DNA from: SLFT01 sp964493075
Lineage (GTDB): Bacteria > Hydrogenedentota > Hydrogenedentia > Hydrogenedentales > CAITNO01
Assembly: GCA_964493075.1 (NCBI GenBank)
Contig: CAZBNU010000038.1
Coordinates: forward strand, 1-27,567
Length of the DNA: 27,567 nucleotides
Direction: 5' to 3'
Shown: positions 7,854-16,701 of the stretch, one piece after another
How the letters are laid out: each line of letters begins with the position of its first letter
How positions within the stretch are numbered: position 1 is the first letter of the stretch
The notes under the pieces: model-generated
The model's input: only the letters and a program-made list of their open reading frames with translations
What the model was told of the DNA's origin: nothing
Database searches by the model: none
Translations under genes and position numbers: made by a program

Positions 7854-8256
7854 CGCTTGATATGTCTGCATTGATATCATCGCCGCCGGGAGTTCCATCG
7901 GCACCGTAAGACAAAATAGTGTACTTGCGTGAATCATGTTTTTGATAGATGTAGGCGTTACCCCACGGGTCCATGGGAACCTTGGGCGGATCCATAAATG
8001 GCGCTATCTGGTCAAGTGAATCCGGCAGCCGCCTGTTGTTTTTTAGCATATAACCGGTGACCGCAGATTTCATCGCCTTAATTTCTGCCTGTGCCTTTGC
8101 CTGGTCAGCATCATCTAGAGCGCCGAACAGGTACACGCCTGCAGTTGTAGCCAGCAAGGCGATAATGGCAACCACCACCATCAATTCCACAAGTGTGAAG
8201 CCAGCCTGTGCATTATGGTGCATCCGCTGATGCCGAGTTTCAGTTTTTTGCATCAT
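7843..8256 (-). CDS. gspG: Type II secretion major pseudopilin G (GspG)
   Basis: 137 residues. The leader MMQKTETRHQRMHHNAQAG is followed by FTLVELMVVVAIIALLATTA, with Glu at +5. Then come the GspG hallmarks: DQAKAQAEIKAMKSA helix, the PPKVPMDPWGNAYIY core, and a C-terminal loop SYGADGTPGGDDINADI that matches the calcium-binding site of major pseudopilins. It polymerises into the pseudopilus that pushes substrates through the secretin. The start overlaps the gspF stop by one base (TAATG). A strong AGGAGG (8261-8266) is 4 bases from this ATG and 7 bases from the next one (8253), so translation may actually begin at the second Met. Confidence 0.97.
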   Translation of the reverse strand: MMQKTETRHQRMHHNAQAGFTLVELMVVVAIIALLATTAGVYLFGALDDADQAKAQAEIKAMKSAVTGYMLKNNRRLPDSLDQIAPFMDPPKVPMDPWGNAYIYQKHDSRKYTILSYGADGTPGGDDINADISSDDF

Positions 8257-9494
8257 TAACCTCCTATATTGGTGCTCAGTTGGAAAATTGGAAGCAGGAT
8301 AGCTAGCACCAGCAATCCTACAAAAAGTCCCATCACAATAATGATCATCGGCTCTATAAGAGCGACAAGTGCGTCAATGGTTAAGCGCACGTCTTCATCA
8401 AAAGTATCAGCAATCTGCAGCAACATATCTTCGATTTCACCGCTGCGTTGTCCAAGTTCTATCATGTGTATCATCATCGGCGGGAACAGATTGGTTTCCT
8501 TCAGAGGCTGTGCCAAATCGCGACCACGCCTTACACCTACTTTAACGTCGTCCATGCAACTTTGGATGAAGGCATTGCCAAGAATTGTGTTTACAACCTC
8601 CAGGGCGGGGAGCATCATGAGCCCGCTTTGGAGCATGGTGCCCATTGTTCTGGCAAAGCGCGCACACACCAGTTTCAAGTGAAGCTGCCCATATAACGGA
8701 AACGATAGTTTAAGGTGATCCCACTTCTTTTTCCCGTTTTCACGGCTGACCCAGAATCGCCATAGAAAAAAGATCAGTCCGAAAACGATAAGGATAGCCC
8801 ACCAATAGGAGCGCATGAAATCGCTTGAAGCGATAAGTGCTCGGGTCAGACCGGGAAGTTCAGTACCTTGTCGCTCAAACATGCGGGTAATTCGCGGTAC
8901 GATCACCATTACAAGAAAAACAATGATACCCACGGCGAAAAAGCCCATAAATACCGGGTACGCGATGGTACTTAAAAGCTGGGAACGCAGTTTGGATTGT
9001 CTTTCGAGAATATCCGCCAAACGCACCAATACCTGCTCAAGCGTGCCGCTGACCTCGCCCGCCCGCACCATGTTGATATATAAATCGGAAAATACCTTTG
9101 GATGATCGGCTAGGGAATCGCCCAAGCTCTTGCCGCTGTTCACTTTGTCCCGAACTTCGTAAATGGTGGTGCGTAATTTGGGGCGGCTGGTCTGATCAAT
9201 GAGCGCATTCAACGCTTCAAGCACCGGCATTCCTGCGCGAAGTAACACAGCCAATTGGCGTGTCATGAGGCAGATGTCCCGCAGCGAAACGCGCCCCTGG
9301 GTGGCAGAAAACCGCTTTGTAATGCTGCTTTTAGTGAGGGTGCCTGCGCTGGAGGTGTCTTCGCGGATGTCGGTTGGGTACAGTTCTTGTTCACGAAGTT
9401 TTTGACGCGCCTGCGCCGCGCTTTCGGCATCAATAACCCCACGCGTCGTCTTGCCCGTGCTTTTGATGATTGCTTTGTATTCGTATACTGCCAT
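8256..9494 (-). CDS. gspF: Type II secretion inner-membrane platform protein F (GspF)
   Basis: 412 residues from ATG at 9494 (MAVYEYKAI, the usual GspF beginning). Two homologous cytoplasmic helical domains (about 70-170 and 272-375) carry the paired GspF signatures: LAVLLRAGMPVLEAL and ARTMGTMLQSGLMMLPALE, plus VRAGEVSGTLEQVL and IELGQRSGEIEDML. Three membrane helices lie at about 172-200, 228-248 and 376-404. GspF is the polytopic core of the assembly platform and interacts with GspE and GspL. An in-frame start at 9530 inside gspE would add 12 residues before the conserved beginning and is less likely. The gap to gspE is 16 bases. Confidence 0.96.
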   Translation of the reverse strand: MAVYEYKAIIKSTGKTTRGVIDAESAAQARQKLREQELYPTDIREDTSSAGTLTKSSITKRFSATQGRVSLRDICLMTRQLAVLLRAGMPVLEALNALIDQTSRPKLRTTIYEVRDKVNSGKSLGDSLADHPKVFSDLYINMVRAGEVSGTLEQVLVRLADILERQSKLRSQLLSTIAYPVFMGFFAVGIIVFLVMVIVPRITRMFERQGTELPGLTRALIASSDFMRSYWWAILIVFGLIFFLWRFWVSRENGKKKWDHLKLSFPLYGQLHLKLVCARFARTMGTMLQSGLMMLPALEVVNTILGNAFIQSCMDDVKVGVRRGRDLAQPLKETNLFPPMMIHMIELGQRSGEIEDMLLQIADTFDEDVRLTIDALVALIEPMIIIVMGLFVGLLVLAILLPIFQLSTNIGG

Positions 9495-9510
9495 TGATAC
9501 TCTTCGTTTG

Positions 9511-11235
9511 TTATTCGAGCACTTCGTCACGGGTTACACGGAGAATTTCTTCTATTGTGGTTTCACCGCGTAACATCTTATCAGCGCCATCTTCACGCAG
9601 GGTGCGCATGCCTTCACGGCGCGCCTCCCGCTTAACCACGTTGGAGTCCGCGCCCTGTAATATTAATTCTTGGATATGGGGCGACATCACCAGCAGTTCA
9701 AAGATACCGCTACGTCCATAATACCCACGGTCGCTGCATTTTTCACATCCTTTCCCACGATAAATAGCGGTGAGACGTGGGTCATCGGGAGATACGCCAA
9801 GTTCTTTGAGACTTTCCGGGTCAGGTGCATACGCTTCCTTACAGACTGGACAGATTCTCCGGACAAGTCGTTGCGCTTGTATGGCGATCGTGGAGGAGGT
9901 GACGAGAAACGGTTCGATGCCCATGTTCATGAGGCGGGTCACAGCCCCGGCACTGTCATTGGTATGCAGTGTGGCAAAAACGAGGTGGCCGGTCAGTGAT
10001 GCCTGTACTGCCATCTCCGCAGTTTCCATATCTCGAATTTCGCCCACAAGAATAATGTCCGGGTCCTGACGCAATATACTGCGCAGACCAGCTGCAAAGG
10101 TGAGTCCGATTTTGGGCCGCACCTGAATCTGGCCAATACCAGGAATAAGATACTCAATCGGGTCTTCAACGGTAATGATATTCTTGTCAGGGGAATTAAC
10201 GCGCTGTAACGCCGCATAAAGTGTCGTAGATTTCCCTGAGCCCGTCGGCCCTGTAACCAGAATAATGCCGTGGGAACTGGTGATAAGCCGGTCCATCAAT
10301 TTGTGATCACGGGAATCCATCCCTAATTGCTCGAGACTGAACAGGAAGTTGCCCTTTTCGAGTATGCGCATGACAACCCGTTCCCCGTGGGCAATGGGTA
10401 TAATGGAAACGCGAATGTCAATTTCCTTGCCACTGAGCCGGATTTTTATGCGTCCGTCCTGAGGCAGACGATGTTCGGCAATGTTGAGGTTCGCCATGAT
10501 TTTTACGCGGGAAACCAAAGCCGCCTGTTGCGTTTTGGGTACTGTAAATTTTTCGTACAAAACACCATCAATGCGGTAGCGTGCACGGACGGTATGTTCA
10601 AATGGTTCAAGATGAATATCGGAAGCCCGTTCCTTGACAGCCCCCGAAATAATCAGATTGATGAGTTTGATGATGGGCGCTTCATTGGCAAGATCAAGCA
10701 GATCCCGTTCGGATTCGCTATGATCCAAGGTGTGAACCTTGCCATCCTCTTCCCCACTCAACACGATATTATCAATGAGTTCACCTGCATTTTCGCTTTG
10801 CTGTTCAAAGTAGGTGTCAATGATAAACTGAATATCCGATTTACTGCACAGTGTAGGGGTAACAGAACCGTCAAGCAGAAGACGCAAATCATCCAGAGGA
10901 AGCAGGTTAATGGGGTCATTGATGGCAACGAGATACGAAGCGCCGTTTTTCTTGTAGGGCACCATGTGATATTCGCGGATAAAACTGATGGGCACCTTCG
11001 TGGTCAGCGTAGCATCCACCTGATCTCGGACATTAGGCTCATATTCCAATCCAAACTGTATGCCGAGTGCGCGAAGGATGCTTTCTTCCTCCACATACCC
11101 CAAATCAAGTAATATCTCACCGATTCGCCGAGCCCGGAGTTTTTGAAGTTCCAGCGCTTCGTTCACCTGGTCGGTATGCACCCAACCCTCCTGCACCAGA
11201 ATTTCACCAAGCTTAAGTCCCTGAGCAATATGCAT
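9511..11235 (-). CDS. gspE: Type II secretion ATPase E (GspE)
   Basis: 574 residues, cytoplasmic hexameric ATPase powering pseudopilus assembly. The N-terminal GspE/PilB N1 domain (about 8-140) begins LGEILVQEGWV. The ATPase domain has Walker A GPTGSGKST (329-337), an Asp box around 353-373 (TVEDPIEYLIPG), Walker B IILVGEIRD (394-402) and a His box TGHLVFATLHTNDS (415-428). The zinc-binding tetracysteine motif is complete: C462, C465, C497, C500. All catalytic elements are intact. The ATG is 2 bases after the gspD stop, indicating coupled translation. The tetracysteine domain and the gsp context separate it from PilT; PilB is excluded mainly by the operon. Confidence 0.97.
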   Translation of the reverse strand: MHIAQGLKLGEILVQEGWVHTDQVNEALELQKLRARRIGEILLDLGYVEEESILRALGIQFGLEYEPNVRDQVDATLTTKVPISFIREYHMVPYKKNGASYLVAINDPINLLPLDDLRLLLDGSVTPTLCSKSDIQFIIDTYFEQQSENAGELIDNIVLSGEEDGKVHTLDHSESERDLLDLANEAPIIKLINLIISGAVKERASDIHLEPFEHTVRARYRIDGVLYEKFTVPKTQQAALVSRVKIMANLNIAEHRLPQDGRIKIRLSGKEIDIRVSIIPIAHGERVVMRILEKGNFLFSLEQLGMDSRDHKLMDRLITSSHGIILVTGPTGSGKSTTLYAALQRVNSPDKNIITVEDPIEYLIPGIGQIQVRPKIGLTFAAGLRSILRQDPDIILVGEIRDMETAEMAVQASLTGHLVFATLHTNDSAGAVTRLMNMGIEPFLVTSSTIAIQAQRLVRRICPVCKEAYAPDPESLKELGVSPDDPRLTAIYRGKGCEKCSDRGYYGRSGIFELLVMSPHIQELILQGADSNVVKREARREGMRTLREDGADKMLRGETTIEEILRVTRDEVLE

Positions 11236-11237
11236 GA

Positions 11238-13880
11238 TTATCTTTCAATGTCGCCACGGCCAAAGTTCTGGGAAGAACGGCGGCCACTGTAAACTTCTGA
11301 GCGCTGCAGGGTCGGACGGTAGTTCTTCCGCAGATCATGCTTCCGAAATACTTTGTCAAAGAATCCCGAGTCAAATAGTTCCTGCACATTCGCGTCGTAA
11401 TATTCGTTGATTCGTTGGTGGGTCAGGCGGTCGCTGTCCATCCCTTTTTTAATGATGTGCGGTGTTATAAGGACCACCATATTTCGTTTTTCCCGTCTGA
11501 CAGCTCGTGATTGGAAAAGCCAGCCCAAAAGGGGAATATCCCCCAATATGGGAGACTGCTTTTTGTCGCGAACGGAGTTGTCGCGAATTAAGCCGGCAAT
11601 GACCGCTGTGGACCCGTCACGTACCAGCGTCTTGTTGGAGACGAGAGACTTGTTGGTTGTCGGGCCAATGATATCCACGGTGCCTACCTGTGTGGCGTCA
11701 GTATCCGATATTTCGAGTTCCACTATCATCATCACGTTGTCGCCCTCAGAAATCTGGGGGGTCACTTTCAACTTCACGCCGACTTCTTCGCGTTCAACGC
11801 GCGTATAGCCGCCGTAGTATCCTGCCCCGGCAGAGGTTCCATCGTTCTGTCGCGACGAACTGGTACTGGTAATAAACGGCACTTCCTGACCCACTACAAT
11901 GCTGGCCTCTTCATTGTCCATCGTAACCAGACTGGGTTGAGAGAGCACCTCCACATCGGTTATCTTTTCCATCGCCTGAAATAATACCGGGACGAAGGGT
12001 ACCTTGATTTTACGTCCTTGCCAGGTGAAACTCATGTCATCGTACACGCCCATGGTCATGCCGCCTTCAGTGCCAAGTCCCATAACAGCATTGGCCAGTG
12101 CAGCCCGTGGCCCGCCAACAATCTCGCCTGCCGTTTGCGCCGTTTGCACAAGTTCACTGATGGTGGCGGTGTTGCTCATGCCGAAAGCATCATTACCGGT
12201 GACGGAGGCCGCGTCCACGGTAAGACCGTAATCGTTGCTCATCGTGACATCCATAACAACGGCGTCTACACACACTTGGCGTTGAGGCACATCCAGGCGT
12301 GCAATAAAGGCTTCAAGCAATTTGTAGTCTTGTGGGGAAGCGACAATGAGCAGTGCGTTGGTGCGGTCATACCGGGTAATCTGAACTTTTTGTTCAAAAG
12401 GCTGCACTTCTGGTGCAGCGCCGCCACCGGATAGAGATGCTGGCGAAGCACCACCACCGGCGCCGCCGGCACCGCCAGCAGTCGCCTGTCGACGTGGGGC
12501 TGTGCCAATCAATGGCTGTATTGCCTGCTCAATAGCTTCAGCCTCAGCGTTCAGCAACTGGTATATATGCATGTTATTGGATTCGTAAGGAGTAGGCGTG
12601 TCAAGACGTTTCACCAGATCGCGAACCTGAACCATCATGCCCTCTGTGGCAACTACTATCAGTGAATTGAGACGTTCATCGGGCACCATACGTAGCACTT
12701 CTTCTCGGGATCCAATAACCTCAGAACCTGTGCGTTGTGTCGGCATGGGACGGGTGGCTCTTACCGGTCTAACCGGTGTGGGCGGCATTTGCGGTTGTGG
12801 TGGCCCCGGGCGACCTCCTGGACTTGCTGTGTCCACCATCAAGACCTGGCTGATTTGATTGCTCAGCACTTCCGCACGGGTATATTCCAGGGTGAATATT
12901 TCCATATTGGTATCAAAGCCAGGCACATCTGCCTGTTCGAGAAAGGCAAACATGCGACGTAACCCATCAGCAGAATCGGTAATTATAAGGGTGTTTGTCG
13001 GCGCATAGACATCTATCTGTCCATTTTTGGAACCCAGAATCTGGAGCGCCCGCTGTATTTCTTCAGAATTCCCATGTTCCACTGTCAGAATATGGGTCGA
13101 AAAACCATCATAACCGGAAAGTATGTGTTCTTTATCCATCACCAGCGGTACTTTTTCAGAAGTAGTGACCTCTGTGATCGGAACGATTTTTATCAAATGA
13201 CCATCTAGACTTTCCACCATGGCGTAGCCCCTTGAAGTTAGAATAGATTCAAGAACTTCATAAGCCATTTCCGGAGGGATTTTGTCGTGGGTGATGATGG
13301 TCACTGTGGTCGCCGTAATATTGGGGTCAACATCAAAATTTCTACCTGTAAGGCGACTGATGGACTCCACCACGTCGTACAGAGGCGCATCCTGAAAGTC
13401 GAAAGAAATGGGGTCGGAAGGGGTGGCGCCGGTTTTCTCTTCAGACGCCATAGGATGTCCGCCAACAATTCCCGGGGTACCACTGTCCGGCGCAGCAGTT
13501 CTCGCAGGTGGTGGGACCGCACGCACGGGGCGGGTTGGCATGACAGGCGGCGCAGGTGGGCGCATTGGCCTTGACCCCGGTGTTATGGGGCGGGAAGACC
13601 GTGGCGTTAATATTGGTGAAGCAGGTTCATCGTAATACTCTTCCTCTGGTATTTCGTACCCGGAACTATCCTCGTAATCCTGACCCTGAGGGGCTTCATA
13701 GCCAGGATCATACTGTTCGTCCGGCTGCATTTGCATTTGATCCGCTGGAGCATATTCCTCTTCCGGATACTGCTGCTGGTAGTCTGCCTCATCTGTCGGT
13801 TGGGCATACGATGGTAGGGCCAACGCCAGACCTGCAAGAACCAGCATGGTAGTTAGAATGATATCCTTAATATTCAGCAC
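11238..13880 (-). CDS. gspD: Type II secretion outer-membrane secretin (GspD)
   Basis: 880 residues, long for the family (often 650-750). The start is GTG at 13880, with AGGAAGGAAGG upstream and signal peptide residues 1-26 ending PSYA. Residues 27 to about 95 are rich in Tyr, Gln, Glu and Asp, and 95-140 are Pro/Arg-rich. Periplasmic domains follow: N0 (about 155-235), N1 (255-320), N2 (323-428, with a Pro-rich insert at 352-385) and N3 (435-530, with a Gly/Ala/Ser-rich insert at 465-490). The secretin core (about 625-815) contains EVLSQPSLVTMDNEEASIVVG and SPILGDIPLLGWLFQS. The protein multimerises into the outer-membrane gate. A 129-base gap separates it from gspC; a weak promoter may lie there (TTGCTA 13983-13988, 18 bases, TATTTT 13959-13964). 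No pilotin gene is visible nearby. Confidence 0.96.
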   Translation of the reverse strand: MLNIKDIILTTMLVLAGLALALPSYAQPTDEADYQQQYPEEEYAPADQMQMQPDEQYDPGYEAPQGQDYEDSSGYEIPEEEYYDEPASPILTPRSSRPITPGSRPMRPPAPPVMPTRPVRAVPPPARTAAPDSGTPGIVGGHPMASEEKTGATPSDPISFDFQDAPLYDVVESISRLTGRNFDVDPNITATTVTIITHDKIPPEMAYEVLESILTSRGYAMVESLDGHLIKIVPITEVTTSEKVPLVMDKEHILSGYDGFSTHILTVEHGNSEEIQRALQILGSKNGQIDVYAPTNTLIITDSADGLRRMFAFLEQADVPGFDTNMEIFTLEYTRAEVLSNQISQVLMVDTASPGGRPGPPQPQMPPTPVRPVRATRPMPTQRTGSEVIGSREEVLRMVPDERLNSLIVVATEGMMVQVRDLVKRLDTPTPYESNNMHIYQLLNAEAEAIEQAIQPLIGTAPRRQATAGGAGGAGGGASPASLSGGGAAPEVQPFEQKVQITRYDRTNALLIVASPQDYKLLEAFIARLDVPQRQVCVDAVVMDVTMSNDYGLTVDAASVTGNDAFGMSNTATISELVQTAQTAGEIVGGPRAALANAVMGLGTEGGMTMGVYDDMSFTWQGRKIKVPFVPVLFQAMEKITDVEVLSQPSLVTMDNEEASIVVGQEVPFITSTSSSRQNDGTSAGAGYYGGYTRVEREEVGVKLKVTPQISEGDNVMMIVELEISDTDATQVGTVDIIGPTTNKSLVSNKTLVRDGSTAVIAGLIRDNSVRDKKQSPILGDIPLLGWLFQSRAVRREKRNMVVLITPHIIKKGMDSDRLTHQRINEYYDANVQELFDSGFFDKVFRKHDLRKNYRPTLQRSEVYSGRRSSQNFGRGDIER

Positions 13881-14009
13881 AGACCTTCCTTCCTGGATAA
13901 AGTGTTACGCTTGATGCAACATTTCTGAGGGGTCATTTGTCCCTTTTGAATTCAGAGTAAAATACACATACACTTATTGTTATAGCAACAGACAGACTGA
14001 AAAGATTGC

Positions 14010-14984
14010 TTAATCCAGTCTATAGTTCAACACACGCGGTTTACCCTCGCGAATGATACCTATACGAAACGAATTGGCATTCTGATATTTCTCCATGATT
14101 TCCATAATCTTTTCTTCACTGTCTATGCGCTCATTGTTTACGGTCTGTAGCACATCGTTATCCTGGAAACCTAGTTTTTGGGCCAGAGGTTGTTTTCCAA
14201 TATCGGGCGCCGTTATCCCCAGAACATTACCCGAATCATCTCTGTATAATTCTGGACGTAACGAACTGAGCGATGCGTAGTTGTCAAAAACCTCCTGAAT
14301 CAATTCTTCCCGATTTACACTGATACGCTCTACAGCGCTATCGTAGCCCGTAGGCGGTGTTGGATGGTTGCGGGGCGTGGCGGAAGTGGGTCGGACAGTG
14401 GCCATTCTTGGCATTGCACCGGGTGTATCGCCACCATCAACAGCATCTTCCATACGAAGACGTTCGCGTTGGGGTGGGTCCAGTCGCTTGTTCAGCAGGA
14501 TCACTTCTCGCTGGTAGACCAATTCGAGAATAACATTTTCGACGACTTCCTGACCGATCAGAAAAGACTTTTGCGGTTCCCGATTGTCAAGGTTCTCAAT
14601 AAAGGCTGTAGAAAAAGGATCGCCAGGATCCAAGGCTATAGTGCCTTTTAAGTTTAAATTAAGTTCGGTATCGGCGATTTCCGAATCCATTGGCAATTCG
14701 GGTTCCACCATTTCTGGCGGGGGTAGGGCGCCCGGGTCCCATTTCCCTGCAGGACCAAAAAGACCGCTACCCACCAGCGCGTTGTACTCTTCCCTATCGC
14801 CAGGAAGGCGAACAAGATTTCCCGTCTCCAAGGGCTCCACAGTAAACAGCGCCTCATCCAGTTCAATCGTCGGCATGGGTGAAAACATTTGCCGCACAGC
14901 AAAAGTTCCGGCTACAAGTACAGCTACCGCAAGCACCACGTCAAGGATGCGAAATATCTGACGTATGACTAAACTTCTTACCAT
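14010..14984 (-). CDS. gspC: Type II secretion protein C (GspC) with PDZ domain
   Basis: 324 residues, bitopic inner-membrane protein. The membrane helix spans about residues 14-35. A homology region (HR, about 65-166) has the GspC pattern NLNLKGTIALDPGDPFSTAF. A Pro/Thr-rich linker (about 185-215) is followed by a C-terminal PDZ domain (about 240-324), including LAQKLGFQDNDVLQTVNNER. GspC connects the inner-membrane platform to the secretin N0 domain through HR, and PDZ-type GspC proteins are implicated in substrate selection. It is the first gene of the cluster. The ribosome site is weak (GATAGAAG), and no strong promoter was found in the 301 bases upstream. Confidence 0.93.
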   Translation of the reverse strand: MVRSLVIRQIFRILDVVLAVAVLVAGTFAVRQMFSPMPTIELDEALFTVEPLETGNLVRLPGDREEYNALVGSGLFGPAGKWDPGALPPPEMVEPELPMDSEIADTELNLNLKGTIALDPGDPFSTAFIENLDNREPQKSFLIGQEVVENVILELVYQREVILLNKRLDPPQRERLRMEDAVDGGDTPGAMPRMATVRPTSATPRNHPTPPTGYDSAVERISVNREELIQEVFDNYASLSSLRPELYRDDSGNVLGITAPDIGKQPLAQKLGFQDNDVLQTVNNERIDSEEKIMEIMEKYQNANSFRIGIIREGKPRVLNYRLD

Positions 14985-15285
14985 AAAACACTTCTATCGT
15001 TGTAGAATACAATTTCAAAAACAAACACATTGCAATGTAACCACTCTCGAAAATGTCTGCGGGTCTTGGGAAAAAGTGAAAACACCGCATGACTTTCACC
15101 ATCAAGAAACGCCTTGTTGAAAATAGCGGTTGACAGAATCCTTCCCATTGAAAGAATAAAAATAACCCACTTTATTCGTATACGATCTCACAATAGCACC
15201 GTAACTATGGCTTACACCCCCGTTAGTGTAAGGAAATAGAATACCGAAAAGCAACGCGCCGGCTTGCAAAAATTGAAATATGAAC
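14985..15285. other. Intergenic region upstream of gspC
   Basis: 301 bases between the oxidoreductase stop and gspC. It should contain the gsp operon promoter, but no good -35/-10 pair was seen on the minus strand; the best is weak (TTGCTT, 18 bases, TACACT). A small hairpin CTTACAC / GTGTAAG (15211-15217 with 15226-15232, 8-base loop) lies about 55 bases past the oxidoreductase stop without a T-tract, so it is at most a weak terminator. Confidence 0.5.
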
Positions 15286-16572
15286 TTATATTTTGGGTTC
15301 CCAGCCAGGTTCATATTCCCGTTTCCATAAGGCCATTGCTTCAGGATTGTCCACAATATGACCCCTAGCGTCACATCGTAGTGTACACCCGGTGCGGTAG
15401 GCAATGTTGCCCAGATGACTCATCAGCGTGCTTTTATATCCCGTTTCAATTTCAGCATTGAGTGACTCGGGCTTGTTTTCTCTTATAGCGTTGAGGAAAT
15501 TATCAACGTGTTCGTTGCCCCCGAGGTCGCCTGACTTTTCCTCCACCACCTGGCCTTGTTCGTCTTTAAGGGAATAGTTTGTGCTGCCAAGGGTCAAACT
15601 TCCATTTTCACCGTAGAACGTAGCGCCAAAACCGTTGCCGCCTGCACCGGGCTGGTTGCAACTGAGCCCCTCCCATGTGATGGTCTTGGCACCACCAAAG
15701 TCGTAGGAAACGCTATGCGTGTCCGGCGTTTCCTGATCATCAGCATACCGGTAACGACCTCCAGCGGCAGTTACTCTTGATGGATAATTCACGTTAAGCC
15801 CCCATCTGCATAGGTCCAATACATGGGTGCCATTGTTGCCAAGTTCGCCTGTACCCCAGTGCCAGAGCCAATGCCAGTTGTAGTGCAGAACATTATCTTT
15901 ATAGGGACGACGTGGCGCGGGACCCTGCCAGAGTTCGTAATTCAATCCATCAGGCACGTCGGTTTCCTGCCCATGACCAATCGTACCCCGCAATGCCGCA
16001 TACCAACTCCGCGCAAAATAGCATGAGCCTATGGCACCTTCATGCAATTTCTGAATGGCCTCCTGTAAGACAAGTGAAGAGCGACGCTGGGTTCCCATTT
16101 GTACGCAACGGTCGTATTTGCGAGCGGCTGCAACTAACAGTTCCCCCTCCGCCGGATTGTGGCAGCAGGGCTTCTCAACGTAGACATGTTTTCCCGCAGT
16201 ACATGCCATGATCGCTGCCGGCGCGTGCCAGTGGACGGGAAGGGCGAACACCAGGGCATCCACTTCCGCATCATCAAGGATTCGCCTGAAGTCACCAACG
16301 GGTTGCGGCGGTTTATTCGCTGTTTTTGCAACATCTGCTGCGCCTGCTTCAAGTCGTTTGGCGTCCGTATCGCACACATACTTGACGGTGCATCCGGCTG
16401 TGGAGGCAAAGGTTTGAGCAAGAGCGCGTCCGCGGCTCATGCCGACAACCCCAACAACAATCTGGTCATTGGCGGCAGCAATACTTGGCACAAGGGGGGC
16501 CGCTGTCACAATAGCAGCGCCGCTCACCGCGGTGCGTTGGATGAATTCACGACGATTGATCAAATTAGACAT
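15286..16572 (-). CDS. Tat-exported Gfo/Idh/MocA-family oxidoreductase
   Basis: 428 residues. The N-terminus carries a twin-arginine signal (NRREFIQRTAVSGAAIV, Arg7-Arg8), so the protein is probably exported folded with its cofactor. A Rossmann-type NAD(P) domain begins at about residue 37 (VVVGVVGMSRGRA). The family motif EKP is present at 133-135 with the catalytic-type Lys134, and VHWHAPAA lies just before it. The C-terminal half has the Planctomycetes-like Gfo/Idh C-domain with LGNNGTHVLDLCRWGLNV. Family members oxidise or reduce sugars, inositols or amino sugars using NAD(P); the substrate cannot be read here. AGGAG 9 bases upstream supports the start. It is transcribed separately from its neighbours: a terminator of the upstream gene and a promoter lie in the 129-base gap before it. 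Confidence 0.9.
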   Translation of the reverse strand: MSNLINRREFIQRTAVSGAAIVTAAPLVPSIAAANDQIVVGVVGMSRGRALAQTFASTAGCTVKYVCDTDAKRLEAGAADVAKTANKPPQPVGDFRRILDDAEVDALVFALPVHWHAPAAIMACTAGKHVYVEKPCCHNPAEGELLVAAARKYDRCVQMGTQRRSSLVLQEAIQKLHEGAIGSCYFARSWYAALRGTIGHGQETDVPDGLNYELWQGPAPRRPYKDNVLHYNWHWLWHWGTGELGNNGTHVLDLCRWGLNVNYPSRVTAAGGRYRYADDQETPDTHSVSYDFGGAKTITWEGLSCNQPGAGGNGFGATFYGENGSLTLGSTNYSLKDEQGQVVEEKSGDLGGNEHVDNFLNAIRENKPESLNAEIETGYKSTLMSHLGNIAYRTGCTLRCDARGHIVDNPEAMALWKREYEPGWEPKI

Positions 16573-16597
16573 TGATGTGTATCTCCTTTTGGATATC

Positions 16598-16627
16598 AGC
16601 CTACCGATAGCGTCTGGGCCGTGTCAA
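16598..16627 (-). promoter_or_regulatory. Promoter of the Gfo/Idh/MocA oxidoreductase
   Basis: Minus strand: consensus -35 TTGACA (16622-16627), 18-base spacer, poor -10 TAGGCT (16598-16603). It begins just past the T-tract of the upstream terminator, and the predicted start is about 20 bases before the ATG. The -10 is weak, so an activator or an alternative start is possible. Confidence 0.4.
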
Positions 16628-16644
16628 ATTTACTGATAGGACAG

Positions 16645-16679
16645 AAAAAAAATCCCCCTCACTGGTGGAGGAGGATTTT
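16645..16679 (-). terminator. Rho-independent terminator of the propeller lipoprotein gene
   Basis: On the minus strand a 12-bp stem AAAATCCTCCTC / GAGGGGGATTTT (plus 16668-16679 and 16649-16660, fully paired with one G-U) closes a 7-base loop and is followed by a run of T continuing to 16645. It starts 23 bases past the stop of the gene ending at 16702. Textbook intrinsic terminator. Confidence 0.9.
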
Positions 16680-16701
16680 ACAAATCGAGGAGGCACTATT
16701 T

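Noticed and set aside
10327..11112. Plus-strand 261-codon frame
   Set aside because: Antisense to gspE, whose frame is fully conserved; a shadow frame.
15130..15160. Plus-strand TTGACA followed by an AT-rich stretch
   Set aside because: No acceptable -10 at 16-18 bases and no plus-strand gene downstream.
15245..15272. Possible terminator hairpin just after the oxidoreductase gene
   Set aside because: Only four pairs (GCAA/TTGC) before a mismatch and a short TTTT; too weak to list.
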